NCBI RefSeq assembly: GCF_000420645.1
Contig: NZ_ATVI01000008.1
Coordinates: forward strand, 62,001 to 126,000
Direction of reading: 5' to 3'
Length of the DNA: 64,000 nt
DNA from: Nevskia ramosa DSM 11499
GTDB taxonomy: Bacteria; Pseudomonadota; Gammaproteobacteria; Nevskiales; Nevskiaceae
The translations under genes and the position numbers were made by a program. Below the pieces are notes generated by a model. The model was given only the letters and a program-made list of their open reading frames with translations, did not search any database and was not told the DNA's origin. Position 1 is the stretch's first letter, and the number at the start of each line of letters is the position of its first letter. Below, in pieces: positions 34,071 to 43,319 of this stretch.

Positions 34071-35380
34071 CGTCTGGCTTGAGTTTGGGTCTGCGACTGG
34101 CTTTGCAACGGTCGGTGGCTGTCGGCATCGTCATCGCTGCCGACGATCAGTCTTGCTGCGCGGCTATAGCTCAGATAGTTGAAGAACCATTGCGTGGCCA
34201 CCAGCATGCGGTTGCGGGCGCCGATCAGGAAGTAGACGTGGGCGATGCCCCACAGCCACCAGGCGATCAGGCCCTTCATGCGCAGGAAGCCGAAATCGAT
34301 CACCGCCGAATGCCGGCCGATAGTCGCCAGATTGCCGAAATCGCGATAGCGGAACGGCCCCGGCGCGGATTTTCCGGACAATGCGGCGCGGATGGTTTTT
34401 GCCACATGCTGACCCTGCTGCTTGGCGGCGGGCGCAACGCCCGGCACGGCCTTGCCGTTCGATTGCACGGTGGCGGTATCGCCGATCACGAACACGCGCT
34501 CGTGGCCTGGCACCGACAAATCCGGCAGCACCTGGACGCGGCCGGCGCGATCGGCCGGTGCGCCGAGCCAGCGCGCTGCCGGCGAGGCCGCGACGCCAGC
34601 GGCCCAGAGGATGGTCGCGGCGGCCAGGCCGCTGCCGTCGCCGAAGCTCAGACCACCCGGATCGCAGCCGTTGACCTTGGTATTCAGCATCACGTCCACG
34701 CCTTTCTTCTGCAGCTCCTTGAGCGCGAAGGTCGACAGCTCCGGCGGGAACGACAGCAGCACCCGATCGGCACCTTCGATCAGCACGACCCGGACCTTGC
34801 GGGTATCGATGGCGCGGAAATCATGAATCAGCACGCGCTTGCACAGTTCGGCGATTGCGCCGGCCAGTTCGACGCCAGTCGGCCCGGCGCCGACGATCGC
34901 GAAGGTCATCAGCCGCTGCTGCTCGACGGGATCGTCACTGTTCTCGGCGCGTTCCAGCGCCAGCAACAGTCGGCGACGAATCAGTGTGGCGTCATCGACA
35001 CGTTTCAGTCCCGGGGCGTGTGTCTCCCACTGGTCATTGCCGAAGTAGGTGTGGGTGGCGCCTGTGGCGAGAATCAGCCAGTCGTAAGGCAGGCTGCGGC
35101 CGTCATCGAGCAGCACGATACGAGCGTCGCTGTCGATGCCGGTCACCTGGCCGAGCAGCACACGGGCGTTCTTCTGCTTGCTGAGAATGCCGCGGACCGG
35201 CCAGGCGACATCGGAAGGATTCAGGCCGGCGGTCGCGACCTGATACAGAAGTGGCTGAAAAAGATGGAAATTCCGGCGATCGACGACGGTCAGTTCGATA
35301 GCCGCGCCATCGAGCGCGCGGGCGGCAGTGAGGCCGCCGAAGCCGGCGCCGACGATGACGACACGGGGAAGGGTAGACAT
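34067..35380 (-). CDS. ndh: Type II NADH:quinone oxidoreductase (NDH-2)
   Basis: NDH-2 oxidises NADH and reduces quinone at the inner membrane without proton pumping. The 437-residue protein has two dinucleotide folds: VVIVGAGFGGLTAARAL near residue 7 for FAD and FAIVGAGPTGVELAGAIAEL near 165 for NADH. It also has NFHLFQPLLYQVATAGL, ATGATHTYFGNDQWE and VFVIGDTA. The C-terminus has the amphipathic/hydrophobic GLIAWWLWGIAHVYFLIGARNR membrane-binding part. ATG 35380 (MSTLPRVV) is used; the longer upstream frame is spurious. selO overlaps its stop. Confidence 0.94.
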   Translation of the reverse strand: MSTLPRVVIVGAGFGGLTAARALDGAAIELTVVDRRNFHLFQPLLYQVATAGLNPSDVAWPVRGILSKQKNARVLLGQVTGIDSDARIVLLDDGRSLPYDWLILATGATHTYFGNDQWETHAPGLKRVDDATLIRRRLLLALERAENSDDPVEQQRLMTFAIVGAGPTGVELAGAIAELCKRVLIHDFRAIDTRKVRVVLIEGADRVLLSFPPELSTFALKELQKKGVDVMLNTKVNGCDPGGLSFGDGSGLAAATILWAAGVAASPAARWLGAPADRAGRVQVLPDLSVPGHERVFVIGDTATVQSNGKAVPGVAPAAKQQGQHVAKTIRAALSGKSAPGPFRYRDFGNLATIGRHSAVIDFGFLRMKGLIAWWLWGIAHVYFLIGARNRMLVATQWFFNYLSYSRAARLIVGSDDDADSHRPLQSQSQTQTQARR

Positions 35381-35512
35381 GATGAGGGGGTGGTCTGGAA
35401 GCAACGCAAAGGCAATGGGGGCGGAGTTTAGTCGCTGGCTTGTCGCAGGTATTCGGGGCTTCGCGCACAATCCGCGCACAATCGTTTCCCCTTTCGGAAC
35501 CCAGCAACGACC

Positions 35513-35809
35513 ATGGACCAGCAACTTCGGGACCGTCTTGATGCCGCCGTGCTTCAGCGCCTGCTCAAGCACCTTGATGAGCGCAAGGACGTACAGAACA
35601 TCGAGCTGATGAATCTCGCCGGCTTCTGTCGGAATTGCCTGTCCAAGTGGTACGCGGCGGCGGCGAAAGATGCCGGCGTGGCAGTCAGCGACGACGCAGC
35701 CCGAGAGCGCGTCTACGGCATGCCTTATGCGGATTGGAAGCGCTTGCATCAGCAGGAAGCCACGCCCGCGCAGCAGGCGGCGTTCGAGGCGGCAAAACCG
35801 AAAAGCTGA
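35513..35809 (+). CDS. DUF1244 family protein
   Basis: A 98-residue conserved proteobacterial protein of unknown function. The LMNLAGFCRNCLSKWY motif and the YGMPYADWKRLHQQEATPAQQAAF tail define DUF1244. It is soluble and mostly helical, and the two cysteines in CRNC could bind metal, which is speculative. It is divergent from ndh across 132 bp. The LolA-like gene begins 58 bp downstream. Confidence 0.9.
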   Translation: MDQQLRDRLDAAVLQRLLKHLDERKDVQNIELMNLAGFCRNCLSKWYAAAAKDAGVAVSDDAARERVYGMPYADWKRLHQQEATPAQQAAFEAAKPKS

Positions 35810-35867
35810 GGGACTGCCCGGTTCACGGCAGCGCGGTAATCTTGTCGTCGGGGACTTGGGGATCACC

Positions 35868-36650
35868 ATGAATGCTGGTCGATGGCTGTGCTCAGGCCTG
35901 CTGGCGGCAAGCCTCGGCGCGCGCGCCGATGATGCGACGCAGAAGGTGCTCAATTGCATGCGGGCGAATATTCCGCCCTCGCTGCAGATCAAGGAAGTGG
36001 AACTGGCTTCGGTCGATCGCAGCGGCGCAGAGCGGCTGCTCAAAGGCAAGGTCTATGTCAGCCGCGACAACGGCCTGATCCGCGTGCTGCTGCGCATCTC
36101 CAAGCCCAACGATCTCGACGGCGCGGCTTATCTGATGCGCGAAGGTGGCGCCAGCAAGAAGGACGACATCTTCCTGTATCTGCCGGCACTCCAGCGCGTG
36201 CGCAAGATCAGTGGCGGCTCCGCCGATGCGCCGCTGCTCGGCACCGATTTCAGCTACAACGACATGAAGCAGCTGCAGGCGGCGTTCGGCGATTCCCAGA
36301 CCAGCCTCGACAAGCCGACAATCCTGGAACAGCGTCCGGTCCACGTGCTGCAACTGCAGCCGCCAGCTGGTTCCGGCGCTCGCTACAGCCGCGTTCGTAC
36401 CTATGTCGACCAGAAAACCTGCGTCGCGTTGAAGGCCGAATTCTTCGAAGGCAACGTGCTTCGCAAGGAACTCAGCGCGCCGGCCGACAGCCTGAAGCGT
36501 GCCGATGGCTACTGGTATCTGTCCGATCTGACGATGCGTGACGTCAAGGAGAACACCAGCACCCGGCTCAAGGTGGTCGGCGTCGTCGGCAGCGAGCAGG
36601 AACTGCCGTCGCGGCTGTTCGATCCCACCTCGTTCTATCGTGGCAACTGA
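35868..36650 (+). CDS. Outer membrane lipoprotein-sorting (LolA-like) protein
   Basis: A 260-residue exported protein. A signal peptide (MNAGRWLCSGLLAASLGARA) probably ends near residue 20. The rest fits the LolA-like fold that accompanies RND exporters: LKGKVYVSRDNGLIRVLLRI, FLYLPALQRVRKISGG, LLGTDFSYNDMKQL and a final FDPTSFYRGN. GGGGA upstream supports ATG 35868. It lies 15 bp before an RND/MMPL exporter gene, a pairing seen in many proteobacteria and thought to move a lipid or lipoprotein across the periplasm. The cargo is unknown. Confidence 0.85.
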   Translation: MNAGRWLCSGLLAASLGARADDATQKVLNCMRANIPPSLQIKEVELASVDRSGAERLLKGKVYVSRDNGLIRVLLRISKPNDLDGAAYLMREGGASKKDDIFLYLPALQRVRKISGGSADAPLLGTDFSYNDMKQLQAAFGDSQTSLDKPTILEQRPVHVLQLQPPAGSGARYSRVRTYVDQKTCVALKAEFFEGNVLRKELSAPADSLKRADGYWYLSDLTMRDVKENTSTRLKVVGVVGSEQELPSRLFDPTSFYRGN

Positions 36651-36665
36651 GGCCGCGGGCGCCCG

Positions 36666-39404
36666 ATGAACACCGTTGCCTGGCTCGGCTCGGTCGCGCA
36701 GCATCCGCGCCGCGTGCTGTTGGCGGTGGCGCTGGCGACGATCATCGGCCTGCTGCTCTGCATCGATCCGGTCACGCGCACGGTGCGCTTCCACATCGAT
36801 CCGTCCGCCGAAGCGCTGCTGCCGGTCGATGATCCCGGCCGTGCGGTGCTCGACCAGGTGCGCAGAACCTTCGGCATCGACGATCCGCTGATCGTTGCGG
36901 TGCGTTTCGAGCCCAATGTCTACAGCGCCGAGAACCTTGAACGGATCGCCAAGCTCTCGGCGCAGTTCAAGCAGTTGCCTGAAGTCAGCGAAGTGTTCTC
37001 GCTGGCGACGGCGCCGAACCTGCTGGCCAGCGGCGACGAGATCGATGTCACTTCGTTCACCGATCAGGCCGCGCGCGATCCGGCGGTGGTGCAGACTTTT
37101 GCCGCGCAGATCCTCGCCAATCCGCTCTATCGCAGCACCCTGGTATCGGACGACGGCACCACGGCCGCGTTTGCGCTGAGCACCACGGCGGCACTGACGC
37201 CGAAGCAGTATGTGGCGCTCGATTTCGATGGTCAGGTGCGGCGTGCGGTGCAGGAGGTTGGCGGTGCCGATGCGGTTTATCTGACCGGCACGCTGCCGGT
37301 TCGTGCAGCGACCAGTGGCGCGCTCGATCGCACCTTGCGTTTCACCGTGCCGGCTGTGTTCGCGGTGATCGCCGTGCTGCTGCTGGCGACTTTCCGCAGC
37401 CCGATGGCGGCGGCCTCCGCGCTGCTGTCGGTGGCGATCGCGCTGATCTGGACGGTGGCTTCGGCGGTGCTGCTCGGCATCGAGTTCAACCTGGTCAGTG
37501 CCATCGTGCCGCCGCTGGTGATCACCATCGGCCTGTCGTACACGATCCATCTGCTGGCCGCGCATTTCCTGTCGCGCAGCGTGCTGCCCGATGCGCGCGA
37601 TTCGCAGCGCGCCGACTGGGTGATGAAGCGCATCTCCACCGGCCTGACCCTGTCGGCAACAACCACGGTGATCGGCTTCCTGAGCCTGTTGCTGAATCCG
37701 TTGCCCGCCGTGCGCGGCTTCGCGGTGCTGGCCAGCCTCGGCACCTTGTATGTTGGCGCGCTGACCCATCTGTTCCTGCCGGCACTGCTCAATGCCACCG
37801 GTTGCAATCGCGAGACGCCGCCGATCGCCACCCGCGTGTTCGGCCGCTTCGCGGAGCTGCTGACCGGCTTCGATCTGCGCTGGCGGCGCTGGATCATCGG
37901 CGCATCGGCCTTGCTGATCGTGGGCGGTTTCATCTCCGCGAGCCGCATCGAAGGTGGTGCCGATTTCATCAACAGCTTCGATGAAGACACGCCGGTCCGG
38001 CAGAATTTCGAAGCAGTCGCCAAGGCGTTCAACGGTGCCAATTTCGTCACCGTGCTGATCGACGGCAAAGCGCCCGATGCGTTGACCAACCCGACGTTGA
38101 TCGATGCTGTCGACAGCTTTCAGGACTGGCTGCGCGCCCAGCCCGAAGTGGGCGCGGCGGTGTCCTTCGTCGATCAGCTGAAGCTGACCAATCTGGTCCT
38201 GCACAACAACGAGCCGCTGTACTTCGGCGTGCCGGCCGATGGCGCGGCGGTGAAGCAGATCCTGCTGTTTGCCAGCAGCGAAGCGCTGAACCGGGTCATC
38301 GATCCGCAGTACCGCACCGCGGTCATCTCGCTGCGTCTCAATGTCGATGGCTCGACGGCGATCGGCGCCTTCCTGCGCCGCGTCGAAGCGCGCGCTGCCG
38401 AATTGCCGTCGCCGATCGACGCGCGCTTCACCGGCAGCGCGGTGCTCGCCACCCGCGCCGTCGAAGCGCTGGCCGGCGGCCATCTGGCGTCGATCGCGAT
38501 TGCCGTGGTCGCCATCGGCGCGCTGCTGTCGCTGATGTTCACTTCGATCAAGGCCGGCCTGATCGCGACGGTGCCGAACATCGTGCCGATCGCCGTCTAC
38601 TTCGGCACGCTCGGCGCACTCGGCATTCCGCTGAACCCGACCACCAGCCTGATCGCCTGCATCGTGCTCGGCATCGCCGTCAACGACACCGTGCACTTTC
38701 TCGCACGCTTCAATGCGGACGCCCGCGAGCAAGGCACCGAGGCTGGAGCCGTGCGCTCGGCGCTGGGCTCGGTGCTGCGGCCGATCACCTTGGCGACGGT
38801 CTGCCTGTGCCTCGGCTTTCTGGTTTTCGCCGGTTCGGAACTGAACAACCAGCGGCAGTTCGGTGGGCTGGCGGCCTGGACCTTGTTCGTCGCCTGGATC
38901 GTCGACATGACCCTGACGCCGGCGCTCGGTTCTCGCTTGCGCATCGTCACGCTGTGGGACTTGCTGCGGCTCGATCTAGGCAAAAGTCCGCAGCACACGA
39001 TTCCGCTGCTGTCCGGTCTGTCGATGCGCCAAGCAAGGCTTTTCGCGCTGATGTCGCGGCTGGAAAAGCATCCGGCAGGTACCCGGATCATCCAGGAAGG
39101 CGATCTGTCGCGGGACATTTACGTGGTCGTCGATGGTGCGGTCGAAGCGACCATCGAACGCAACGAAGAACGGCTGGTGTTGTCGACGATGACTCGCGGC
39201 GCAGTGATGGGCGAGGCCGGTTATTTCGGCCAGCGGCGCACGGCGAGTGTCGATACCACCAGCCCGGTACGCCTGCTCCGTTTCAACTCGCAGGACCTGG
39301 AAAGACTGCGCGAACGCTATCCCTCGATCGCTGCAACGGTGTTCCGCAATCTGAACCGTATCCAGGCCGAACGCATCGCGCGTATGACAGCACTGTTACG
39401 CTAG
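36666..39404 (+). CDS. RND/MMPL-family exporter with C-terminal cyclic-nucleotide-binding domain
   Basis: A 912-residue inner-membrane protein. Two repeats each have one leading helix (about residues 15-35 and 415-432), a periplasmic loop of about 180-200 residues, and a five-helix bundle (about 225-370 and 610-755), the MMPL/RND plan. Each bundle has the SYTIHLLAAHF- or NDTVHFLARF-type helix start. After the last helix, residues about 790-905 form a CNB domain: HPAGTRIIQEGDLSRDIYVVVDGAVE, then GEAGYFGQRRTASVD, which matches the phosphate-binding cassette with its Arg. The LolA-like protein upstream is the likely periplasmic partner. The CNB fusion suggests nucleotide-gated export. Confidence 0.88.
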   Translation: MNTVAWLGSVAQHPRRVLLAVALATIIGLLLCIDPVTRTVRFHIDPSAEALLPVDDPGRAVLDQVRRTFGIDDPLIVAVRFEPNVYSAENLERIAKLSAQFKQLPEVSEVFSLATAPNLLASGDEIDVTSFTDQAARDPAVVQTFAAQILANPLYRSTLVSDDGTTAAFALSTTAALTPKQYVALDFDGQVRRAVQEVGGADAVYLTGTLPVRAATSGALDRTLRFTVPAVFAVIAVLLLATFRSPMAAASALLSVAIALIWTVASAVLLGIEFNLVSAIVPPLVITIGLSYTIHLLAAHFLSRSVLPDARDSQRADWVMKRISTGLTLSATTTVIGFLSLLLNPLPAVRGFAVLASLGTLYVGALTHLFLPALLNATGCNRETPPIATRVFGRFAELLTGFDLRWRRWIIGASALLIVGGFISASRIEGGADFINSFDEDTPVRQNFEAVAKAFNGANFVTVLIDGKAPDALTNPTLIDAVDSFQDWLRAQPEVGAAVSFVDQLKLTNLVLHNNEPLYFGVPADGAAVKQILLFASSEALNRVIDPQYRTAVISLRLNVDGSTAIGAFLRRVEARAAELPSPIDARFTGSAVLATRAVEALAGGHLASIAIAVVAIGALLSLMFTSIKAGLIATVPNIVPIAVYFGTLGALGIPLNPTTSLIACIVLGIAVNDTVHFLARFNADAREQGTEAGAVRSALGSVLRPITLATVCLCLGFLVFAGSELNNQRQFGGLAAWTLFVAWIVDMTLTPALGSRLRIVTLWDLLRLDLGKSPQHTIPLLSGLSMRQARLFALMSRLEKHPAGTRIIQEGDLSRDIYVVVDGAVEATIERNEERLVLSTMTRGAVMGEAGYFGQRRTASVDTTSPVRLLRFNSQDLERLRERYPSIAATVFRNLNRIQAERIARMTALLR

Positions 39405-39513
39405 GCGCAGTCGGCGGTGATTCCAGTCACTGTCGCCGGGTGTTTACCAGCAGGTCTGAAGGCCTGCGGAAAATAAAAACAGCAAGACAAAACGTCGAGT
39501 GGGAGGAGGGGAG

Positions 39514-40377
39514 ATGACCGTACCAATGATGCGCCGCCTCGGCATGGCGGCCGCTTGGCTGTTGCTGTTTCCGGTTGCCGCGGCAACAGCGCTTGATCGC
39601 GGCGTGACGATCCTCAAGCAGCCGACCGGCAATCTGATCGTCTCCAAAGGCCGCGATGGCCTGCTGGTGGTCGGCGATGTCGACATCAAGCGACAGGGTG
39701 ACATCGTCGCGATGCTGGGCGGCGACGTGCCGAAGGTCATCGTCGATACCGATCCGGATGCCGGTTTCATCATGAGCCGGGGCGACGGCTCGGTGCTTTA
39801 CATGGCCAATGGCCGACTGCGCCATGCAACGCTCGATGGCCTGCTGAAGGTACCTGCCAGCAAAGTGTCAGCGGCGGCACCGACCAGGATGATCGTGGCG
39901 CTCGCCGACAGCGATACGGTGCATCTGAATGGCGACGAGATCGGCTTGTTCCGGGTGCAGAGCGGCCTTGTGGCGGGTGCTTGCGCGGCATTGTTTCCGG
40001 CGGCGCATCTGCTGCACGTCGGCCGCTTGTACACGCCGGGCCAATACCCGGCGATCGATGTCGCTCGCGGCGGCTCGATATCCGGGCTGATTGCTGCAGT
40101 CGGCCGGCTGGTCAATATCGGCGGGCCGGAAGTGCTGTTCGTGCCGGCGCGCGGCGAGCCGGTGTCGCGTGACAAGTTGATCGCCTATCGCGACATGCTG
40201 TCGACGGTTCGCGGTCGGGTTCAGGCTGCGATGCAGCACGGCCAGACGCTGAAGCAGATCCAGGCCGCCCGCCTGACCGCCGATCTCGATGCGCGCTGGG
40301 GCCAGGGCCCGATTCGCAGCGCCGACTTCGTCGCTCGTGTGCACGCCAGCCTGCTCAATCCGCCTCGCGACGGCTGA
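39514..40377 (+). CDS. Exported metallo-beta-lactamase-fold protein lacking the metal ligands
   Basis: A 287-residue protein with a signal peptide (residues 1 to about 27, AAATA|LD). The C-terminal half matches MBL hydrolases closely: LFPAAHLLHVGRLYTPGQYPAIDVARGGSISGLIAA and SRDKLIAYRDMLSTVRGRVQ. Yet at the HxHxDH position the sequence reads TDPDAGF, and the HMGD position reads HVGR, so all usual zinc ligands there are lost. It is probably catalytically inactive as a hydrolase or has a new role. GGAGGGGAG just upstream fixes ATG 39514. It follows the RND exporter after 109 bp. Confidence 0.78.
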   Translation: MTVPMMRRLGMAAAWLLLFPVAAATALDRGVTILKQPTGNLIVSKGRDGLLVVGDVDIKRQGDIVAMLGGDVPKVIVDTDPDAGFIMSRGDGSVLYMANGRLRHATLDGLLKVPASKVSAAAPTRMIVALADSDTVHLNGDEIGLFRVQSGLVAGACAALFPAAHLLHVGRLYTPGQYPAIDVARGGSISGLIAAVGRLVNIGGPEVLFVPARGEPVSRDKLIAYRDMLSTVRGRVQAAMQHGQTLKQIQAARLTADLDARWGQGPIRSADFVARVHASLLNPPRDG

Positions 40378-40395
40378 ACCAGCCACACTGTCTGA

Positions 40396-40899
40396 ATGAG
40401 TCGCTACCGGGAACCGCCACCGAAAAGTTCGCCGTACATCACCGCAGAAGGCGCGGCACGCTTGCGTGCCGAGTACGAGCAGTTGTGGCGCGTGCGCCGG
40501 CCCGAAGTTGTGCGGGCACTGTCGGCCGCAGCGGCCGAGGGGGATCGCTCCGAGAACGCCGAGTACATCTACCGCAAGAAGGAACTGCGCGAGATCGATC
40601 GGAGAGTCCATTACCTGCAGTTGCGGCTGCCGGAACTGAAAGTGGTGGATGCGGTGCCCAGCGATCCCGAGCGCGTCTACTTCGGCGCCTGGCTGCAGGT
40701 GCACGACGATCACGGTGACGAGAAGCGCTACCGGATCGTCGGTGCGGACGAGATCGATCCGGAGCGCGGCTATATCTCGATCGATTCCCCGCTGGCCCGT
40801 GCGCTGCTCAAGCGCCGGGCCGGCGAGGTGGTCAAGCTGATGCTGCCCGGTGGCGAGGCCGAGGTGGAACTGGCGGCCGTGAGCTACGGCCCACCGTAG
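40396..40899 (+). CDS. greB: Transcription elongation factor GreB
   Basis: GreB rescues backtracked RNA polymerase by stimulating transcript cleavage. The 167-residue protein has the N-terminal coiled coil with the acidic tip in [30 protein letters not shown], and the C-terminal FKBP-like domain ending in VELAAVSY. The [18 protein letters not shown] sequence and the [18 protein letters not shown] start distinguish GreB from GreA. It starts 18 bp after the MBL-like gene and ends six bp from a convergent flavoprotein gene. Confidence 0.95.
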   Translation: MSRYREPPPKSSPYITAEGAARLRAEYEQLWRVRRPEVVRALSAAAAEGDRSENAEYIYRKKELREIDRRVHYLQLRLPELKVVDAVPSDPERVYFGAWLQVHDDHGDEKRYRIVGADEIDPERGYISIDSPLARALLKRRAGEVVKLMLPGGEAEVELAAVSYGPP

Positions 40900-40905
40900 T
40901 CCTGG

Positions 40906-41487
40906 CTAGCTTGTGATGCCCTTGAACTGCTTGGTGATCTGCGCAATGCGCTCGCCGTACAGGCGGGCAGTTTCCAGATCGCCGGGCAGCGGGCCTTCGT
41001 CGGGGCCGAGATCGCTGGGCGACTGGGCGAGCGCGCCGGAGAAGCCGCCGACGTAGTTGACGTCGTTACGCGTCGCCTTGCTGGAATTGGCCGGCATCAT
41101 GCCGGTGCCGACCCAGATCATGCCGTGCTGCATCGACAGCGTGATCATGTACTGGATGGTCGAGAACTTGTCGCCGTTCATGGTCGCCGAGTTGGTGAAG
41201 CCACCGGCGATCTTGTTCTTCCACTTCTGGCCGAACCACGGCTTGGAGCTGGCATCGGCGAATTTCTTGAAGTCCGCCGACACGCCGCCCATGTAGGTCG
41301 GCGAGCCGAAGACGATGGCATCGGCTTCTTCGAGCGCCGTCCAGACGTGGTCGTTGAGATCGGCGACGTTGATCAGCTGCACGCCAACGCCGCCGGCCCC
41401 GGTAATCCCGGCGACGACGCTTTCCGCCTGCTTCTTCGTGTGGCCGTAGCCGCTGTGATAGGCAACGACTGCCTTGACCTTGTTCAT
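40906..41487 (-). CDS. Flavodoxin-family NAD(P)H:quinone oxidoreductase (WrbA-like)
   Basis: A 193-residue flavodoxin-fold protein. The FMN phosphate loop is YHSGYGHTKKQAESV near residue 10. FGSPTYMGGVSADFKKFADASSKPWF and KNKIAGGFTNSATMNGDK are the WrbA-type flavin-contact regions. The family reduces quinones by two electrons with NAD(P)H. GAGGAG eight bases upstream supports ATG 41487; the longer frame is spurious. It is divergent from ruvB and convergent with greB. Confidence 0.9.
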   Translation of the reverse strand: MNKVKAVVAYHSGYGHTKKQAESVVAGITGAGGVGVQLINVADLNDHVWTALEEADAIVFGSPTYMGGVSADFKKFADASSKPWFGQKWKNKIAGGFTNSATMNGDKFSTIQYMITLSMQHGMIWVGTGMMPANSSKATRNDVNYVGGFSGALAQSPSDLGPDEGPLPGDLETARLYGERIAQITKQFKGITS

Positions 41488-41697
41488 GCCTTTGCTCCTC
41501 GTTATTGTTGCGAGATGGTTCTGCCGGGATGAAGCCTGCCCTGAAGCGCTGACAACACCATAGTCCACTGCCTGCTGCACCGGTGAGACAGCAAGTCGCT
41601 CAGAAGTTGCCGAAGCCGCAGCATGTCCGCACTCGCGGAAGGCCCTCTACAATGCGGCATGCCCCGTACCCACGATGACAGCCCGCCGGACCGCCCC

Positions 41698-42732
41698 ATG
41701 GAACGGTTGATCTCTTCAGGCGCGCGCAGCGACGAGGAACGGGTCGATCGCGCCATTCGGCCGCAGCGGCTCGAGGACTACGTGGGCCAGCCGGCGGTGC
41801 GCGAACAGATGAGCATCGCCATCAGCGCCACCCGCGCTCGCGCCGAAGCACTGGATCACGTGCTGATCTTCGGCCCGCCCGGTCTCGGCAAGACCACCCT
41901 GGCGCACATCCTGGCCGCCGAACTCGGCGTCAACCTGCGCCAGACCTCCGGCCCGGTGCTCGAGAAGGCTGGTGACCTGGCCGCACTGCTGACCAATCTG
42001 GAACCGCGCGACATCCTGTTCGTCGACGAAATCCATCGCCTGAGCCCGGTCGTCGAGGAAGTGCTGTATCCAGCGATGGAGGATTACCAGCTCGACATCA
42101 TGATCGGCGAAGGGCCGGCGGCGCGATCGATCCGTCTCGATCTGCCGCCGTTCACCTTGATCGGTGCCACCACCCGCGCCGGCAGCCTGACCGGGCCGTT
42201 GCGCGATCGCTTCGGGATTATCCAGCGGCTGGAGTTCTATTCGGTGGCCGACCTGACCACCATCGTCAAGCGCTCGGCCTCGATCCTGAACGTTCCGATC
42301 GAGGAAGAAGGTGCCTACGAGATCGCCCGTCGCTCGCGCGGCACGCCGCGCATCGCCAATCGCCTTCTGCGCCGGGTGCGTGACTACGCCGAAGTGCGCG
42401 GCACCGGCGTGATCAGTGCGGTGATCGCTGCCGCGGCGTTGAAGATGCTCGACGTCGATGCCAACGGCTTCGATCTGATGGACCGCAAACTGATGATGGC
42501 GCTGATCGAACGCTTCGACGGCGGCCCGGCCGGGCTCGACAATCTGGCCGCCGCGATCGGCGAGGCGCGCGACACCATCGAGGATGTCATCGAGCCCTAC
42601 CTGATCCAGCAGGGCTATCTGCTGCGCACACCGCGTGGCCGGATGGTCGGCAAGCTGGCCTATCAGCACTACGGAATTCCGCTGCCGAAGCGCAATGAGC
42701 CGGACCTGTTCACGGAGACCGGTGCCGAGTGA
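41698..42732 (+). CDS. ruvB: Holliday junction branch-migration ATPase RuvB
   Basis: RuvB is the hexameric AAA+ motor that moves Holliday junctions with RuvA. About 344 residues. Walker [12 protein letters not shown], Walker [45 protein letters not shown], and the winged-helix end [15 protein letters not shown] are all intact. ATG 41698 aligns with usual RuvB starts (ERLIS); ATG 41659 would add 13 residues. ruvA and ruvC, usually immediately upstream, are absent here; a WrbA-like gene points away instead. The tol genes follow as in pseudomonads. Confidence 0.96.
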   Translation: MERLISSGARSDEERVDRAIRPQRLEDYVGQPAVREQMSIAISATRARAEALDHVLIFGPPGLGKTTLAHILAAELGVNLRQTSGPVLEKAGDLAALLTNLEPRDILFVDEIHRLSPVVEEVLYPAMEDYQLDIMIGEGPAARSIRLDLPPFTLIGATTRAGSLTGPLRDRFGIIQRLEFYSVADLTTIVKRSASILNVPIEEEGAYEIARRSRGTPRIANRLLRRVRDYAEVRGTGVISAVIAAAALKMLDVDANGFDLMDRKLMMALIERFDGGPAGLDNLAAAIGEARDTIEDVIEPYLIQQGYLLRTPRGRMVGKLAYQHYGIPLPKRNEPDLFTETGAE

Positions 42733-42816
42733 CCGGTGCCGGGTCGAAAATCTTGAACTCGCGCCCGTTTGCAAGGTCGATTGTTGCGCTGCCGCAAAAA
42801 CAGGGATAATCACTGG

Positions 42817-43278
42817 ATGTCGATCAGCTCATCAGGCTTCTCGTGGCCCCTGCGGGTCTATTACGAGGACACCGATGTCAGCGGTGTGGTCTACCACGCC
42901 AACTATCTGAAATTCTTCGAGCGCGCCCGTACCGAATGGCTGCGCTCGCTCGGCTATTCTCAAGAAAGCCTGCGGCACGAGGTGGAGGTGGCATTCACGG
43001 TCAGCCGTGTGGAAGTCGCTTTCCGGTCTCCCGCCCGGCTCGATGACCAGCTGATTGCCACAGTTGCCGTGACGGAACTGAAGCGGGCCAGCTTGGTGAT
43101 GACGCAGCAACTGCGACTCGGCGATATCGACGGCAGACTGCTGGCCGAGGCCGAAGTCAAAGTGGTCAGCGTCGATGCCGCCAGCTTCAAACCCTGCGCG
43201 CTGCCGGACGGCTTTCGCAATCGCGTCCAGACAGTGGAAAATGCTGCATCTCGCAACCCATCAAGCAGCGCCGCATAA
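42817..43278 (+). CDS. ybgC: Tol-Pal system-associated acyl-CoA thioesterase
   Basis: YbgC is a hotdog-fold thioesterase that precedes tolQ in many gammaproteobacteria; it hydrolyses acyl-CoA or acyl-ACP and is tied to envelope phospholipid metabolism. The 153-residue protein has the YYEDTDVSGVVYHANYLKFFERARTEWLR signature with the catalytic Asp. ATG 42817 (MSISSSG) is used; the upstream in-frame start adds 16 poorly conserved residues. tolQ follows after 41 bp. Confidence 0.95.
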   Translation: MSISSSGFSWPLRVYYEDTDVSGVVYHANYLKFFERARTEWLRSLGYSQESLRHEVEVAFTVSRVEVAFRSPARLDDQLIATVAVTELKRASLVMTQQLRLGDIDGRLLAEAEVKVVSVDAASFKPCALPDGFRNRVQTVENAASRNPSSSAA

Positions 43279-43319
43279 CCGCAACCGAACACGTAAACGA
43301 ACACAGGGGTAGGTATCGA

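Noticed and set aside
35892-38732. 946-residue open frame opposite the LolA-like and RND exporter genes
   Set aside because: It is an antisense shadow; the plus-strand frames have signal peptide, membrane pattern and known motifs.
41648-41653. TACAAT box upstream of ruvB
   Set aside because: No -35 hexamer at a suitable distance. It was not listed as a promoter.
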